64,000 nt of DNA from Deltaproteobacteria bacterium. Lineage in GTDB: Bacteria > Myxococcota_A > Polyangia > DRWM01 > JAAZOP01. The notes under the pieces are model-generated. The model ran no database searches, was not told where the DNA came from, and worked only from the letters and a program-made list of their open reading frames with translations. How positions within the stretch are numbered: position 1 is the first letter of the stretch; each line of letters begins with the position of its first letter. Shown piece after piece: positions 1-8,946 of this stretch. Position numbers and translations under genes: made by a program. Location of the stretch: positions 29,473 through 93,472 of the forward strand of contig JACRCZ010000068.1 of assembly GCA_016218765.1 (NCBI GenBank), read 5' to 3'.

Positions 1-333
1 GTCGCACTCGCCGCAGTTGAACAGGTCGTCGTGCAGGTCCACGCACCCGACGATCGGGCAGCAGGTGAGGAAGACGTCGGCGCACTCCCCGCCCGGGCCG
101 CAGAGCGCGTCCCCGCCGCCGTCGTCGCGCACCTCGCGCGGCACGTCGCGCACGCCGGTGTCGTCCGCGGCCGGCGAGCAGGCCGCGAGCAGGAGCGGGA
201 GGGCGAGGACGAAGCGGCCCTTCGACCCCTCGACTCCGCTCGGGGCGGGCAGGCTCAGGGCAGGCCGAGCGGCGGTCGGCGGTCGACGGTCGACGGTCGA
301 GGCGGGTTCGGCGTTCGGTCTGCTGGGATGCAT
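1..333 (-). CDS. Lipoprotein, N-terminal part (cut by window edge)
   Basis: Only the first 111 codons are inside the window. The ATG at 333 follows AGGAGG at an ideal distance, and a TAGACT (-10-like) lies at 363-358. A hydrophobic stretch ending in lipobox L-A-A-C puts the lipidated Cys at about residue 52, followed by an Asp/Glu/Gly-rich linker and a Cys-rich mature region (motifs CCPIVGC and FNCGEC), so an outer-surface lipoprotein is likely. The n-region is abnormally long, about 38 residues, because a dispersed DNA repeat (218-304) is translated in frame between the start and the signal core. Function unknown. The 164 nt between this gene and the next are pyrimidine-rich on the + strand and hold nothing else I can recognise. 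Confidence 0.7.
   Translation of the reverse strand, partial: MHPSRPNAEPASTVDRRPPTAARPALSLPAPSGVEGSKGRFVLALPLLLAACSPAADDTGVRDVPREVRDDGGGDALCGPGGECADVFLTCCPIVGCVDLHDDLFNCGECD
218..304. repeat. Dispersed repeat inside lipoprotein start (CTTCGAC/GGCAGG module plus GGTCG tract)
   Basis: A CCTTCGAC...CGCTCGGGGCGGGCAGG module is followed by GGCTCAGGGCAGG and then tandem GGTCGRC units. The same modules recur at 11901-12000, 36630-36658, 38515-38574 and 63586-63610. Here they are translated as part of the lipoprotein n-region. Confidence 0.75.
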
Positions 334-497
334 GGCGGCGTTCCTCCTGCGAATCGTAGTCTACATCGGCGCCGCCGCATCCTCCAGCGCCCCCCTTCCT
401 TCTTGCCCTTCCCCACCTCTCCCGCCGACCTCTCCACCTCCCCAACTCCGGATCCGGACAAGCCGGCGGCGGCGCCGCAAGCTGTGGGCCTGGCGCC

Positions 498-2162
498 TCA
501 GTATTGGAAGATCGAGCCGCCGATGAACTCGCGCAGGATGGAGTTCTGGGGGACGCGGTCGGGGAAGACGGGGACGAACAGCTCGAGGAACTTGAGCAGG
601 CGGTAGGCCTCGGCGAACGAGGGGTGGTCGGTGGGCACTTCGAGGAGGAACCGCTGGGCATAGACCTTGAGCACGGCGGTCTCGTAGAGCAGGGCGGTGT
701 TCATCATCGCGTCCGCGGACTCCTGGAACGGGAAGATGTGCTTCTCCTCCCCCCGCCGCACGTTGGGCCAGGTCGCGATCGTCGCGGCCGCGGTGTGTCC
801 GCGGTAGATGCGGTCGCGCACGATGCGCCGCAGGAGGCGTGCGTCCGAGGTGGAGAGGCGGTTCTGGTCGTCCAGGGAGAGCTGCGTCAGCGCGCTGACG
901 TAGATGCGGTACTTCGACTCCGGCGGCACCGCGGCCGTGAGGCGTTCGTTCAGTCCGTGGATGCCCTCCACGATCAGCACGTCGCAGTCGGCGAGCTTCA
1001 TCGCCCGCCACTTCTCGGGCTCCACGCGCCGTCCGGAGATGAAGTCGTAGCGCGGCGTCCGGACCTCCTCGCCGGCGAGCAGCCGTCGCAGGTGTTCGTT
1101 GAACAGCTCCAGGTCGACCGCCTCGAGCGCCTCGAAGTCGGGCTTTCCGTCCTCGCCCAGCGGCGTGCGCTCGCGGTCGATGTAGTAGTCGTCCACGGAG
1201 AGCGCGACGGGGTGCAGTCCGGCGACCTGGAGCTGCACGGCGAGCCGCTTGGTGAAGGTGGTCTTGCCCGAGGAGGACGGGCCTGCGACGAGGATCAGGC
1301 GCGCGCGGCCGCCGCAGCCCGCGATGCGGTCGGCGATGGTGGCGATCTTCTTCTCGTGGAACCCTTCGGCCACCGAGATCAGGTGCCGGTATTCGTTCGT
1401 GGTGCACACGCGGTTCAAGTCCCCGACGTTGGCGACGCCGAGCACGCGGTTCCAGGCCTTCGTTTCCTGGTAGATGCCCAGGAGCCCCTTCATCAGGGGC
1501 GGCGCCTGGGCGACGTCCGCCGCCGACGGGCCGCCCGCCGCGAACCCGAGGACGAATCCGTTGGCGTAGGGGTGGAGCGCGAACGGCGGCAGGTACGCGG
1601 CGCTCGGGACCACCGGCCCGTGGCGGATGTCGAGGTACCCGCCGACGTTCACGACCCGCACCGACTCGTGCCACCACGTGCGCAGGAGGGCCATGCGGTC
1701 GTGGCGGCCCTCCTTGGCGAAGCGCTCGACCGCCTCGTCCGTGTTCAGCCGCTGGACCTCGAAGCGCAGATCCTCCGCCCGCAGCCGTTCCATCTCCGCC
1801 CGCGCCCGCGCCACCAGCTCCGGGACGGGTTCGTCGGTGCCGGCCAGGTCGAAGTAGTACCAGGGGCCCAGGGTCTGCCCGGAGACGACGCGCGCCTGGG
1901 GTGCGACGCGCCGGAACGCCTCGTAGAGCAGGAGACAGGTGGAGCGGCGGACGATGCGCAGCCCTTCCGGGTCGTCCCGCGTGACGACCTGGACGACGGC
2001 GCCGTCGATGAGGGGGCGCTCGAGGGAGACGAGCCGCTGGTTGAGCAGCGCCGCGACGGGCATGCCCCGCGGGTGCGACCGCCGGCCTGTCAGCTCGGTG
2101 ATCTTCGCGCCTGCCGGGAGTTGCACGCGATGTCCTTCGAAATCCACGGTGATCGATGCCAA
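498..2162 (-). CDS. TGS-domain / uridine kinase-like nucleoside kinase
   Basis: About 554 residues. It belongs to the family that joins a threonyl-tRNA-synthetase-like N-terminal half (TGS-like, residues 1-65, then a second-additional-domain-like region) to a C-terminal uridine kinase P-loop domain. The Walker A motif GPSSSGKTT lies near residue 290, followed by SVDDYY, the acidic substrate site typical of Udk/phosphoribulokinase folds, and IVEGIHGLN. Family members phosphorylate uridine/cytidine or are annotated only as nucleoside kinases; the true substrate is not shown. The start is TTG at 2162, because AGGAG sits 6-7 nt upstream and the transpeptidase stop (2183) rules out a much longer form. 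It probably shares a transcript with the upstream transpeptidase gene (20-nt gap). Confidence 0.85.
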   Translation of the reverse strand: MASITVDFEGHRVQLPAGAKITELTGRRSHPRGMPVAALLNQRLVSLERPLIDGAVVQVVTRDDPEGLRIVRRSTCLLLYEAFRRVAPQARVVSGQTLGPWYYFDLAGTDEPVPELVARARAEMERLRAEDLRFEVQRLNTDEAVERFAKEGRHDRMALLRTWWHESVRVVNVGGYLDIRHGPVVPSAAYLPPFALHPYANGFVLGFAAGGPSAADVAQAPPLMKGLLGIYQETKAWNRVLGVANVGDLNRVCTTNEYRHLISVAEGFHEKKIATIADRIAGCGGRARLILVAGPSSSGKTTFTKRLAVQLQVAGLHPVALSVDDYYIDRERTPLGEDGKPDFEALEAVDLELFNEHLRRLLAGEEVRTPRYDFISGRRVEPEKWRAMKLADCDVLIVEGIHGLNERLTAAVPPESKYRIYVSALTQLSLDDQNRLSTSDARLLRRIVRDRIYRGHTAAATIATWPNVRRGEEKHIFPFQESADAMMNTALLYETAVLKVYAQRFLLEVPTDHPSFAEAYRLLKFLELFVPVFPDRVPQNSILREFIGGSIFQY

Positions 2163-2182
2163 CGACGTCTCCTCTTTCCCCC

Positions 2183-3916
2183 TCAGTCGCCCTTCCTCAC
2201 CCAGACGATCGTCCCCGGGTCGGTGTCGGTCGCGTACACGCCGTGCCACCCTTCGGGACGGAAGGGGTGCACCCAGTCGAACAGCCAGTGCGCGTCGTAT
2301 CCCGGGAGGTTGACGCAGCCGTGGCTTCGCACGGCGCCGAAGCCGCGGTGCCAGAACGCTCCGTGCAGCGCGACGTTCTGCTGGAAGTACATCACGTACG
2401 GCACCTCGTCGATGGCGTACGGCTCCCCGAGCGCGAAGTCGTCCATGGGGTTGGAGATGTGCTTGGAGAGGATGCGGAACACGCCGCGCGGGGTCTCGTA
2501 CCCTTCCTTGCCGGTCGAGACCAGGGTCACGAAGACGGGCACGGTGCCCTCGTACGCGGTGAGCGTCTGCTTCGTCAGATCCACGACGATCCACTTGTCC
2601 CACTGTCCCACGGCCCGGGGCGGGTCGAGTTTTTCCACCACGACCACGCCCTGCTGGCGCGAGACGTAGGTCCCGTCCGAGGTCTTCCAGAACACGCGGT
2701 CCCCGCGGGTCTCCTCGGCCACGATGGCGAACGACGCGAACTTCGGCAGCGTGCCGGTCGCCGCGATCTCGCCGCGCTCGTTCGCCGCGTAGGCGCGTGC
2801 GCTGCGGCCCGCGACGATGCCGACCGGCAGGGTCTTGGTCCCGTCGAGGACCATGCCGATGCGGTCGGAGCGGGCATCGATCCCGGCGAGCGCCTCGCCG
2901 TCGACGTAGCCGCCGTCCAGCGTGCGGTACCAGGTGCGGTTGTCCAGGTGTTCGGTCGACGCGTAGGCGACGGTGAAGCCGGACATGAGCACGCGGACGA
3001 GCAGGCGGTGGCGGGGCCCGCGCTGGAGCAGCTCGCGATCCGCGTCCGACATGCCGGCGTCCTCGACCTCGCCGTCCTCGGCCCCCGCGTCCGCGGTCCC
3101 GGTCGTGGCGACGGGCGGCTCCGTGGGCGGCGTGATCGGCGCGCCCGCGGCGCCCGGATCGAGGGGCGAGCCCTCTTCGAGGTCGCCCAGGTTGTCGACC
3201 ACCGGCGGCGGCTCGGCGGCGCCCGCGTCCGGGTCCGCCGGTTCCGCGCCCGCGTCCCCGTCCGGCTCGGCGTCGGCGTCGGCCCCGGGCGGGGGCGGGA
3301 AGAGGAAGTCGGTGACTTCGGTGATCTCCTCGCGAGTCGGCGCGTGCTTGTAGACCGGCGTCCGATCCCGCCGCACCTTCGCGTAGCGGTACGGCACGGG
3401 TCCCTCAAAGTCCGGCGGGGGCGGGACGTAGAGGAACTCGGACAGCGGCGCGCCGATGAGCAGTCCGCGTCCGGCGCAGACGTAGCCGCCCTCTTCGAGC
3501 TGGAACCACTTCTGGGAATTGTCCCCGCAGTCCGGCGCGTCGACCGGGCCGCGCACGAGCACCCGGACTCCGCGCCGCAGGTAGCCGATGCGCGCCGAGT
3601 TGTAGTCCGGGCGTTCGAAGACGTTCATTTTCTCGTAGGCCGAGACGCCCGGGACCAGCGCATTGCTGCGCAGCCTGGGCTCGCCGTCCCCCGTTTCTTC
3701 CTCGCCGCCGCCGTCCCACGTCGCCTCCGCGTGCGGCAGCGGGACGGCTCCGGCCGCCGGCGGCGCCGCGTGCGGCACCCTTCCGGTGGATGCGCCGAGG
3801 TCCGGGCTGGGCTCGCACACGCCCACCAGGCCGCACGACGCCGCCGCCAGGAGCAGCACAGCCGCCGCCACCCGCCGGGGCCAGCGCCGTGCCCGATCTG
3901 TTTGCGTCCCCTGCAC
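2183..3916 (-). CDS. SH3-like / YkuD L,D-transpeptidase lipoprotein
   Basis: About 577 residues. The signal peptide ends in lipobox L-A-A-A-S-C; an acidic Pro/Asp/Ala linker, SH3-like segments (SARIGYLRRG...) and a C-terminal YkuD domain follow. The catalytic motif SHGCVN is near residue 531, with its His partner just before it. The family cross-links peptidoglycan stems (3-3) or anchors lipoproteins through a Cys thioester, acting in the periplasm. Translation can be read back to TTG 3988, but that TTG is the -35 (TTGCAT) of a good promoter whose -10 TAGACT is at 3961-3966. I therefore take GTG 3916, preceded by AAGGA with 8-nt spacing. A dispersed CCAAGGACGC-type element overlaps the leader. 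Confidence 0.85.
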   Translation of the reverse strand: MQGTQTDRARRWPRRVAAAVLLLAAASCGLVGVCEPSPDLGASTGRVPHAAPPAAGAVPLPHAEATWDGGGEEETGDGEPRLRSNALVPGVSAYEKMNVFERPDYNSARIGYLRRGVRVLVRGPVDAPDCGDNSQKWFQLEEGGYVCAGRGLLIGAPLSEFLYVPPPPDFEGPVPYRYAKVRRDRTPVYKHAPTREEITEVTDFLFPPPPGADADAEPDGDAGAEPADPDAGAAEPPPVVDNLGDLEEGSPLDPGAAGAPITPPTEPPVATTGTADAGAEDGEVEDAGMSDADRELLQRGPRHRLLVRVLMSGFTVAYASTEHLDNRTWYRTLDGGYVDGEALAGIDARSDRIGMVLDGTKTLPVGIVAGRSARAYAANERGEIAATGTLPKFASFAIVAEETRGDRVFWKTSDGTYVSRQQGVVVVEKLDPPRAVGQWDKWIVVDLTKQTLTAYEGTVPVFVTLVSTGKEGYETPRGVFRILSKHISNPMDDFALGEPYAIDEVPYVMYFQQNVALHGAFWHRGFGAVRSHGCVNLPGYDAHWLFDWVHPFRPEGWHGVYATDTDPGTIVWVRKGD

Positions 3917-3960
3917 CCGTGGCGTCCTTGGCGCGAGCTTCGTGCCGCGCGCGCGCACGG

Positions 3961-3988
3961 AGTCTATCGTCGCGCCGAGAGGATGCAA
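3961..3988 (-). promoter_or_regulatory. Predicted promoter of the YkuD gene
   Basis: On the minus strand TTGCAT (3988-3983), a 16-nt spacer and TAGACT (3966-3961). It places the transcript start near 3954, giving a leader of about 38 nt before GTG 3916. The same -10 type occurs at 14990 (TAGATT) and 40576. Confidence 0.5.
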
Positions 3989-4037
3989 GCCCGGCGCGGT
4001 TGTACTAGCATGCCGCGTCCCGGGAGGTCATGCGCCG

Positions 4038-6596
4038 ATGCAGCCGGTCACAGCCTATGAATACTCCGTGGTTCCGGACTTGCCGGAGACGTTGCGCCCG
4101 CTCCTGCGGATCGCGCGCAACCTCTGGTGGACCTGGAATCCCGACGCGGTCGCCCTGTTCCGTCGTGTCGATCCGGAGGGCTGGGAGGCATCCCACAACC
4201 CTGTCCAGATGCTGGGGGCCCTGAAGCCGCGCCGCATCCGCGAGCTGCGCGCCGACGACGTCTTCCTCTCGCAGCTCGAGCGCGTCAACGCGCAGCTCGA
4301 CGACTATCTCGCCCATCGCTCGTGGTACGAGCGCATCTACGGCGAGGAGCTGAGCTGCCGCATCGGGTACTTCTCGGCCGAGTTCGGCCTGCACGAGTGC
4401 CTGCGCATCTATGCCGGCGGCCTGGGCATCCTTGCGGGCGATCACCTGAAGAGCACGTCGGACCTCGGGCTGCCGCTGGTCGGCGTCGGTCTCCTGTACC
4501 GCGTGGGCTATCTCCGGCAGTACCTGAACCTCGACGGCTGGCAGCAGGAGGCATTTCCGGAGAACGACTTCTTCAACCTGCCCGTCGAGCCGGAGCGCCG
4601 TCCGGACGGGTCGCCGTATCGCATCCCCGTGGAGTACCCCGGACGGACGGTGCTGGCGCAGGTCTGGCGGGTCCAGGTCGGCCGGGTTCCGCTGTTCCTC
4701 CTGGACACCAACCTCGTGGAGAACAGCCCCGCGGACCGCGACATCAGCGAGCAGCTCTACGGCGGCGACACGGAGATGCGCCTCAAGCAGGAGATCCTGC
4801 TCGGCATCGGAGGCGTCCGCGCCCTGGAGGAGATGGGCCGCATGCCGTCCGTCTGCCACATGAACGAGGGGCACTCGGTGTTCCTGGCCGTCGAGCGGAT
4901 CCGGCAGCTCGTGCAGGGGCGCGGGCTTTCGTTCGCCGAGGCGCGCGAGGTGGTGGCGGCGAGCAACGTGTTCACGACGCACACGCCCGTGCCGGCCGGC
5001 AACGACATCTTCCTGCCGGACATGATCCGGCGCTACTTCGAGGGCTACGTGCCGCAGCTCGGCATCGACATGGATCAGTTCCTGGACCTGGGGCGGGTCC
5101 ATCCCGGCTCGCGCGACGAGCCGTTCCAGGTCACCGTGCTGGCCCTGCGGCTCTCGGGCTTCGCCAACGGCGTCTCCAAGCTCCATGGCGCCGTTTCCCG
5201 CAGTTTGTGGCGCCCCTTGTGGCCCGCGCTGCCGCCGGACGAGGTTCCGATCACGCACGTCACGAACGGCGTCCACACCCGTTCCTGGTACTCGGACGAG
5301 ATCGCTCGCTTGTACGATCGCTATCTCGGGCCGAAGTGGTCCGAGGATCCCGTCGACCAGCGCGTCTGGCAGCGCGTGGATCGGATCCCGGACTCCGAGC
5401 TGTGGCGGTCGCACGAGCGTTTGCGCGAGCGGCTGGTGGCCTACGCCCGGCAGCGTCTTGCGGACCAGCTCCAGCGGCGCGGGGCGCACCGCGAGCGGAT
5501 CCTCGAGGCCAAGGAGGTTCTCGATCCGGAGGCGTTGACCATCGGGTTCGCGCGACGTTTCGCGACCTACAAGCGGGCCAACCTGCTCACCCGCGACTTG
5601 GAGCGTCTCGACCGCATCCTGAACAACCCGGAGCGTCCGGTACAGATCATCATGGCGGGCAAGGCGCACCCCAAGGACACGCCCGGCAAGGAGATGATCC
5701 GGGAGATCATCCGCGTGTCCAACGACCCGCGCTTCCGGCGTCGTTTCGTGTTCCTGGAGGACTACGACATCGGCGTCGCCCGGTACCTCGTGCAGGGCGC
5801 CGACGTCTGGCTCAACACGCCGCGCCGGCCGCTCGAGGCTTCCGGCACGTCCGGGATGAAGGTCGTGATGAACGGCGGCCTGCACCTCTCCGTGCTCGAC
5901 GGCTGGTGGGTCGAGGGCTACCAGGGCGACAACGGCTGGGCGATCGGCGCGGGCGAGGAGTACAAGGACACGGGCGAGCAGGACCGCATCGAGAGCCTGT
6001 TGTTGTTCGAGATGCTGGAGGACGCGGTGGCGCCGCTGTTCTACCGTCGCAGCCAGGACGGGCTGCCGCGCGACTGGATCGCGATGATGAAGGCATCGAT
6101 GCGCTCGTTGTGTGCGGTGTTCAACACGAACCGCATGGTGGAGGAGTACGTCGAGAAGGCGTACTTGCCCAGCGCGATGGCGTGGAAGGCGTTGACCGAC
6201 GGGGAGTACGCCCGGGCGAAGGACGTGGCCCAGTGGCGGCGGCGGGTGCACGAGCGTTGGGAGGGGGTGGCGGTGCGGGAGGTGCAGACGGAGCGTCGCG
6301 AGGAGCTGAAGGTGGGCGAGGATCTGCCGGTCCGCGTGGTTGTCGACCTGGGCGGTCTGGCGACGGAGGACGTCGCGGTCGAGCTGTACTACGGCCCGCT
6401 GGATCCCAAGCGCATCATCGTCGATGGCCGCGTGGCCGGCATGCGTCCGGCCGAGCACGCCGGCGGCGACCTCTTCCGCTACGTGGGCGCCGTCCCCCTC
6501 CTGGTCTCGGGCCGCCACGGCTTCATCGTGCGCGTCCGTCCCCACCGCGCCGGGACGTTGCGTGCGGTCGAGGCGGGGATGGTGGTGTGGGGGTAG
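4038..6596 (+). CDS. glgP: Alpha-glucan (glycogen/maltodextrin) phosphorylase
   Basis: 852 residues, the size of the short bacterial/archaeal GT35 class (DUF3417 N-terminal domain then phosphorylase). It removes glucose-1-phosphate from the non-reducing end of glycogen or maltodextrin using pyridoxal phosphate. Visible family signatures are the opening [43 protein letters not shown], and the PLP/active-site segment near [18 protein letters not shown] 4038 has GGGAGG upstream; the nearby ATG 4030 is out of frame. It is monocistronic and divergent from the YkuD gene. No other glycogen gene is in the window. Confidence 0.95.
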   Translation: MQPVTAYEYSVVPDLPETLRPLLRIARNLWWTWNPDAVALFRRVDPEGWEASHNPVQMLGALKPRRIRELRADDVFLSQLERVNAQLDDYLAHRSWYERIYGEELSCRIGYFSAEFGLHECLRIYAGGLGILAGDHLKSTSDLGLPLVGVGLLYRVGYLRQYLNLDGWQQEAFPENDFFNLPVEPERRPDGSPYRIPVEYPGRTVLAQVWRVQVGRVPLFLLDTNLVENSPADRDISEQLYGGDTEMRLKQEILLGIGGVRALEEMGRMPSVCHMNEGHSVFLAVERIRQLVQGRGLSFAEAREVVAASNVFTTHTPVPAGNDIFLPDMIRRYFEGYVPQLGIDMDQFLDLGRVHPGSRDEPFQVTVLALRLSGFANGVSKLHGAVSRSLWRPLWPALPPDEVPITHVTNGVHTRSWYSDEIARLYDRYLGPKWSEDPVDQRVWQRVDRIPDSELWRSHERLRERLVAYARQRLADQLQRRGAHRERILEAKEVLDPEALTIGFARRFATYKRANLLTRDLERLDRILNNPERPVQIIMAGKAHPKDTPGKEMIREIIRVSNDPRFRRRFVFLEDYDIGVARYLVQGADVWLNTPRRPLEASGTSGMKVVMNGGLHLSVLDGWWVEGYQGDNGWAIGAGEEYKDTGEQDRIESLLLFEMLEDAVAPLFYRRSQDGLPRDWIAMMKASMRSLCAVFNTNRMVEEYVEKAYLPSAMAWKALTDGEYARAKDVAQWRRRVHERWEGVAVREVQTERREELKVGEDLPVRVVVDLGGLATEDVAVELYYGPLDPKRIIVDGRVAGMRPAEHAGGDLFRYVGAVPLLVSGRHGFIVRVRPHRAGTLRAVEAGMVVWG

Positions 6597-6627
6597 GCGC
6601 GGTACCGAACGAGGGATGCGACGGAGG

Positions 6628-6673
6628 GAACAGGCAACCGGCGACCGGCGACCGGCGACCGGCGACCGGCAAC
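6628..6673. repeat. Dispersed GAACAGGCAACCGG / CGACCGG tandem repeat
   Basis: GAACAGGCAAC is followed by four CCGGCGA units and CCGGCAAC, lying in the gap between the phosphorylase and the toxin-antitoxin promoter. Related copies are at 39341-39370, 46926-46960 and 50140-50157, all intergenic. Confidence 0.7.
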
Positions 6674-6697
6674 GTCCAGGGGCTGTGGAAGGTCCAC

Positions 6698-6726
6698 TTG
6701 CCGTGTCCCAACCCAGAGGCTACGCT
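6698..6726 (+). promoter_or_regulatory. Predicted promoter of the DUF433/DUF5615 operon
   Basis: TTGCCG (6698-6703), exactly 17 nt, TACGCT (6721-6726). The predicted transcript start is about 15 nt before ATG 6749. Confidence 0.5.
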
Positions 6727-6748
6727 GCATCCGGCAGGTGGTGAGACC

Positions 6749-7000
6749 ATGGAACATCGCCACGGACGCTTCGACAGGATCACGATCGACCCGGGGAGAT
6801 GCTTCGGCAAGCCGACGATTCGCGGCCTGCGCATGCCCGTCGCTTCCATCCTCGCCTATCTCGGCTCGGGAATGACCGTCGACCAGATCCTCGACGAGTG
6901 GCCCGACCTGGAACGTGACGATATCTACCAGGCGTTGGCGTACGCGGCCTGGGCGATGGAAGAGCGCTACATCCCGTTGCCCGGGCCCACGCCTCCATGA
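6749..7000 (+). CDS. DUF433 antitoxin
   Basis: 83 residues, typical DUF433 length. The signature [19 protein letters not shown] and the middle [20 protein letters not shown] match the helix-turn-helix antitoxin family that partners DUF5615/VapC-like PIN toxins. Its stop overlaps the toxin start (ATGA), the usual translational coupling. Antitoxins of this kind generally neutralise the toxin and repress their own promoter; here that would be the promoter at 6698-6726. Confidence 0.9.
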   Translation: MEHRHGRFDRITIDPGRCFGKPTIRGLRMPVASILAYLGSGMTVDQILDEWPDLERDDIYQALAYAAWAMEERYIPLPGPTPP

Positions 7001-7371
7001 AATTCCTGCTCGACATGAACGTGCCGCGCGCGCTCTGCCGGGCGCTCGCGCCGCAGGGGCATGCGTGCCGGCACGTCCGCGACGCCGGTCTGGCACGGGC
7101 GTCCGACTCGGCCATCGTCGATGCGGCGGCGGCCAATGCCGAGGCGATCGTCACGCATGACCTGGATTTCGGACCGCTGCTCGCCCTCTCCGGACGTTCC
7201 GCGCCGTCCGTCGTCATCCTTCGGCTGCGCGATTGCAGCCCGGAGCACCTCGCCGTCCACCTTGTCCGGGCCTTGCCGGAGATCGCGCCCGCGCTGGTCC
7301 ACGGCGCCATCGTCGTCCTGGAGGAGGGCTCCGTTCGGATCCGCGACCTGCCGGTCGAACCGTCGGAGTAG
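6997..7371 (+). CDS. DUF5615 PIN-like toxin
   Basis: 124 residues. It starts [13 protein letters not shown] with the first acidic residue of the PIN-like (Mut7-C) site, then SDSAIVDAA and [10 protein letters not shown] carrying the distal acidic pair. Such proteins are predicted ribonucleases held inactive by the DUF433 partner. It overlaps the antitoxin by 4 nt. All expected acidic positions seem intact, so the module may be functional. Confidence 0.85.
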   Translation: MKFLLDMNVPRALCRALAPQGHACRHVRDAGLARASDSAIVDAAAANAEAIVTHDLDFGPLLALSGRSAPSVVILRLRDCSPEHLAVHLVRALPEIAPALVHGAIVVLEEGSVRIRDLPVEPSE

Positions 7372-7439
7372 CGTCCGGCATCGCTCCCGCGCGCGTCGCC
7401 GAGGTTGCGTCGCGCCCCGCACCCGCCGAGAATCCCCCC

Positions 7440-8939
7440 ATGCCCCCACCCCCCGCCCTCGACCAGGTCAAGCTGTGGAACCGGTTCCACCTGCGGCTCA
7501 CCGCCATCTACGCGGTCGCGGCGTTCGTGCTCGTCGGCGCCATGAGCTGGCTGTACTACCGGAAGAGCTACGACACCCGTCTGGAGGCCCTGCAGGAGCA
7601 GCTCCTGGCCACGGCGGTCACGACGGCGCAGTTCCTCGACGCCGAGACCCTCGCCCGCCTCGACGGCCCCGAGGACGCGGGCGACCCGGCCTACCAGGAC
7701 GGCGTCGCGCACCTGCGGGGCATCCTCGAGCGTTACCCGAAGCTGACATCGCTCTACGTCCTGCTGAGGACCGAGACGCCCGGGAAGCTGCATTTCGCCC
7801 TCGACTGGTCCCAGGGCGGCGTCGAGCCCTCCGCCATCGGCGACGAGTACGACGCCACCGACCTGCCCTCGATGCTTGCGGGCCTGGAACGGCCCACCGT
7901 CGAGTCGGAGCCGGTCGTCGACGAGTTCGGCGCCTCCCTTTCCGGCTACGCCCCCGTGCTCGATCGCGCCGGGCGCTCGATCGGCCTGGTCGGCGTGGAC
8001 GTCGACGCCGCCGAGATCCGCGCGCTGCGCCGCGAGGCGCTCACGATCGCCCTCGTGCTCTTCGGCGTCGCGGCCCTGCTCCTCACCGCCGTCACCGCCG
8101 TGGTCGCTCGCAGCATCCGCCGCCCGCTGCGCCGGACCATCGAGGCTTCCAACGCCATCGCCCGCGGCGACCTGGGCGCCCGCCTGGACCTCGACCGCCG
8201 CGACGAGTTCGGCCTCCTTTCCGCGCACTTCAACCGGATGGCGAAGGGCCTCGAGGAGCGCGAGTTCATCCGCGAGACTTTCGGGCGCTACGTCAGCCCC
8301 GAGGTCGCCGCCACCCTCCTGGCCGACCGCGGCGCCGTGCCGCTCGGCGGCGAGGAGCGCGAGGTCACGGTCCTGTTCAGCGACCTGCGCGGCTACTCGA
8401 CCATTTCCGAGAAGCTCGCGCCGGCCCAGGTGGTCGCGCTGCTCAACGGCTACCTCACCGCGATCAACGAGGTCATCGACGCCCACCAGGGCTGCGTCAT
8501 CGAGTACCTGGGCGACGGCGTGCTGGCCGTGTTCGGCGCCCCGAACCGCCTCGACGGACACCCGGAGAAGGCCGTGCGCTGCGCGCTGGCCATGCGCGAG
8601 CGGCTGGAGCGCTTCAACCGCGAGGCCGAGGCCTCCGGCGTCGCGAAGGCGTGGCGCGACGCCGGGCTCCCGGAGCTCGAAGCGCGCATCGGCATCCACA
8701 CCGGCCTTGTCGTCGCCGGCAGCCTTGGGAGTCCCTCGCGCATGAAGTACGGGGTGATCGGCGACAACGTGAACATCGCCGCGCGCCTCGAGGCGCTCAA
8801 CAAGGGCCTCGAGACCTCGATCCTCGCCAGCGGGGACGTCGTGCGGCTGCTGCCCGAGGAATTGCGTTCCGCGGCCGCGGACCACGGTGAGCACGCCGTC
8901 AAGGGCCGCGCCCGGCCGGTCCACGTCTACTCGTTCTGA
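7440..8939 (+). CDS. Membrane class III adenylate/guanylate cyclase (sensor-HAMP-cyclase)
   Basis: 499 residues. TM helix about 17-38, extracytoplasmic sensor about 39-200, TM helix about 201-222, HAMP to about 278, then a class III cyclase domain. Metal-binding Asp residues are present in FSDLRGYS and LGDGVLAVFGAP, and the transition-state Asn/Arg in NIAARLE, so catalysis is expected. Substrate choice (ATP versus GTP) cannot be fixed by eye; adenylate cyclase is more likely for this architecture. ATG 7440 has a weak ribosome-binding site. The gene is convergent, with a 7-nt gap, to a kinase carrying a cyclic-nucleotide-binding domain. Confidence 0.88.
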   Translation: MPPPPALDQVKLWNRFHLRLTAIYAVAAFVLVGAMSWLYYRKSYDTRLEALQEQLLATAVTTAQFLDAETLARLDGPEDAGDPAYQDGVAHLRGILERYPKLTSLYVLLRTETPGKLHFALDWSQGGVEPSAIGDEYDATDLPSMLAGLERPTVESEPVVDEFGASLSGYAPVLDRAGRSIGLVGVDVDAAEIRALRREALTIALVLFGVAALLLTAVTAVVARSIRRPLRRTIEASNAIARGDLGARLDLDRRDEFGLLSAHFNRMAKGLEEREFIRETFGRYVSPEVAATLLADRGAVPLGGEEREVTVLFSDLRGYSTISEKLAPAQVVALLNGYLTAINEVIDAHQGCVIEYLGDGVLAVFGAPNRLDGHPEKAVRCALAMRERLERFNREAEASGVAKAWRDAGLPELEARIGIHTGLVVAGSLGSPSRMKYGVIGDNVNIAARLEALNKGLETSILASGDVVRLLPEELRSAAADHGEHAVKGRARPVHVYSF

Positions 8940-8946
8940 GGGGGGT

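Noticed and set aside
504..2669. 721-residue open frame on the + strand opposite the TGS/uridine kinase gene
   Set aside because: It is a mirror of a real gene. GC-rich third positions keep antisense frames open, and the translation has no recognisable domain and is dominated by Arg/Glu/His/Val.
3917..3988. N-terminal extension of the YkuD protein from TTG 3988
   Set aside because: The TTG belongs to a -35 box, and the transcript would start downstream of it; GTG 3916 has a proper ribosome-binding site.
6628..6673. CRISPR array
   Set aside because: The repeat units are 7 bp with no spacers; this is a simple tandem repeat, and there are no cas genes.
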